From assembly GCA_031841125.1 (NCBI GenBank), contig CM063109.1, positions 65,974,914 through 66,038,913 of the forward strand: a stretch of DNA of 64,000 nt, in the 5' to 3' direction. The notes under the pieces are model-generated. The model made no database searches, had not been told where the DNA came from, and saw nothing but the letters and a program-made list of their open reading frames with translations. This document shows, piece after piece, positions 62,165 through 64,000 of this stretch; the first letter of the stretch is position 1, and each line of letters opens with the position of its first letter. The position numbers and the translations under genes are program-made. The stretch is from Acanthococcus lagerstroemiae (Eukaryota; Arthropoda; Insecta; Hemiptera; Eriococcidae).

Positions 62165-62620
62165 AGGAGATTATGGGAGGCAGCACTAACCAGCGCAAAC
62201 GGAGCACAAACAATTCCATCCACTTTTCACTCTTCAGTCCTTTGTCCAATCCCTTTTTCAAAAATCATTTCTTCAAAATAAACCTCAAAATCTCAAGGAG
62301 GGCAGCACCAACGACGGGGTTTTCAGCACAAGCCAACACAAACATAGCACAAACAAATGCCACCACTTGCAACCCCATCAACCTATGGGGTGCTCCCGTT
62401 TGTTTCGCCCCCCCCCCTCCAAGGTAAACGTCAACCTCTTCGGAAGGGTGGCAGCATAAAAAACAGGGTTTTTAGCACAAACCAGCACAAATGTAGCACA
62501 AACGATTGACACAATTTTCGATCCCCTAGGTGAAAGTAGGAGTGCTTCCGTTTCTACAGTACCCCCAAAAGTTTCCTCAAATATCTTAGGAAGGGGGCGG
62601 CACAAACGTAACACAACCAA
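62165..62620. repeat. ~140-160-bp degenerate tandem repeat
   Basis: About three to four units with 'gggcagcac', 'aacacaaacatagcacaaac' and 'gtgctcccgtttgttt' phrases and pyrimidine-rich stretches. The short ORFs across it lie in both directions and reflect the repeat. Confidence 0.65.
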
Positions 62621-64000
62621 ATGGCATATGTTTTAAATGTATCGGGATGCGTAAGGGTGCTGAGGAATGCACCTACTTCTTTCTCGTTTCGACGCCACTG
62701 TTGCCAACGGGGTGGATTAGAAAATATCTGATTCAACACTTTTTACATCTTTCTTCGCCCATTCATCGACGAATACGATGACATAACCGGAACTTCCGGA
62801 CTAAGATAAGTAATAACAAGTTCTGAGGTGTAAATCACGCGCAAATCCGAAAAGACAATACTTCGTGTTTTGAAGTCGCACGCGCCATTAGGATAATGAG
62901 ATTTATATTCGAATGTCTTACGAGTGTGCGACTGTGCGCGCACAGGTATTCACGAAGCCCGCATTTTTCAGTAATTTTCCGATAAATTGTGCGCAGTACT
63001 CGTATAAATATACGTCTAAAGTAACTTATTTTTCGATGATAGATCGTGGGTTCATTAGGATCGGTTGGAGTAAACAGAGTACTGTGTATGTAGTGCTTGA
63101 AGAGAATCCATCAGGGGGTCATTTAACTCAGACGGATACGGAAAAACAATAATACGTATCCGAGTTTGCGGGAAAAAATTCTAAGAATATTTTTCTCACT
63201 CCCCAACCGGACTCGAGCTGCGATTTTTCGATGCTGGATACACCTGAAATGGAGAATGAATTTAAATTGTTTTTTTCACGTCTAGGTGAATCGCTGCTCG
63301 GGTATAGCGTGCTGCAGGCTGGACTTAATTTTCCACGTAATTTTAAAAGCCTTATTTAGATTACGTACACAGATCTGCTTAAAATAATAGGTATTACTTC
63401 GTGTTACGCATATTCTTGCTTTTATAAGTACACCATTAATGAATGTGTACGCGGAACCGACAAAGAGAATCATCGCTTTATTGGCTTACAGGGTGTATGG
63501 CTACCGATAATCGTTGACATTGTAATATATTATATACGTTTAGGTCATTAACCTTCGAATTCACACTTCACAACTCATCGGGGTCACGGAGTTGTTGTAA
63601 TGTATTACGGCGGGAATTGTGGAAGTGAACGAAATTCTTCATATAATTTTTTTCTTACCTTATAAAAAATGGGAAAAACTGCGCGCACGTGCATACCTAC
63701 CTATTTGTTAGAATGCGAATCGCGAGAGCGTATTTTATTTATCTAAATGCTTTTCATTTTGATATGCAGACAGAAAATACGATGACATCAGATGATACGT
63801 GGTGCTGGTGTATGATTTATTGGTGGTTATGGTGTGTATACACCCCCGGTAAGTTTGGTCAACAGGAGGGGTGCGTGGCTAATATCCCTCCCCCCCAATA
63901 GGTCCCATAAATAATAGCTCTAACAAATCAAAAAATCAAAACTACGTTACTAAGAAAAAAGTAAACACTGAACAAGCAGCTTCGCCACTCGAAGTGGGTC
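62621..64000. other. Unassigned interval, partly CpG-rich
   Basis: 62750-63150 has more CpG than its surroundings ('gtgcgactgtgcgcgcacag') and no recognised repeat. No gene can be assigned. Confidence 0.35.

Overview
The window looks like nuclear DNA of an arthropod, most probably an insect. It is AT-rich, has no long open reading frames and no bacterial gene layout. It carries remains of several non-LTR retrotransposons, a mariner transposase with DD34D spacing, a tRNA-derived SINE with target-site duplications, many short terminal-inverted-repeat (TIR) elements and a fragment of mitochondrial COX2 with AT-rich mitochondrial-style codons. I could not place the species. I found no intact host protein-coding gene and no stand-alone functional tRNA or rRNA gene.

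Layout. 1-2.4 kb: a TIR-bounded block holding a 21-bp palindromic minisatellite and a broken RNase H/zinc-knuckle Pol fragment. 3.2-7.7 kb: a TIR element, two LINE fragments on opposite strands, and a 2.65-kb hAT-like composite element inserted into the forward LINE with an 8-bp duplication (GTTATTAC). 7.8-9.4 kb: CpG-rich DNA, the best candidate for a host promoter or exon. 9.4-17.3 kb: a SINE, a mariner relic, hairpin elements and an RTE-like fragment, separated by featureless AT-rich DNA. 17.7-27.1 kb: two nearly identical copies (about 4.33 kb each) of one segment in direct orientation, with 0.8 kb of another repeat between them. 27.1-29.3 kb: an inverted arm, then endonuclease and reverse transcriptase pieces of a Jockey-like retrotransposon, the latter split by a 284-bp hAT-like MITE with an 8-bp duplication (CCTGCGAG).

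29.3-36.1 kb is suspect assembly: a run of 49 C followed by 62 A, and indel-rich second and third versions of sequence already present at 29.2-29.9 kb. The COX2 fragment sits just beyond this zone. 37-46.6 kb: a second SINE, a hAT-like element with a nested element, a 975-bp TIR element, further MITEs and a second CpG-rich patch. 46.7-49.2 kb: the second full copy of the composite element, again with an 8-bp duplication (TTGAGCGA/G). 49.3-64 kb: RTE-like fragments, a YADD-bearing RT fragment, long palindromic MITEs, a second copy of the 975-bp element in inverted orientation, and a three-level nested insertion at 60.2-60.9 kb.

No set of genes acts together here. The coherent story is repeated nested transposition. 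The most noteworthy item is the 2.5-2.65-kb composite: hAT-like outer ends, terminal direct subrepeats of about 250-330 bp, and an internal satellite of about 0.8 kb that moves as one unit. All repeat relations were seen by eye; no alignment or database search was run.
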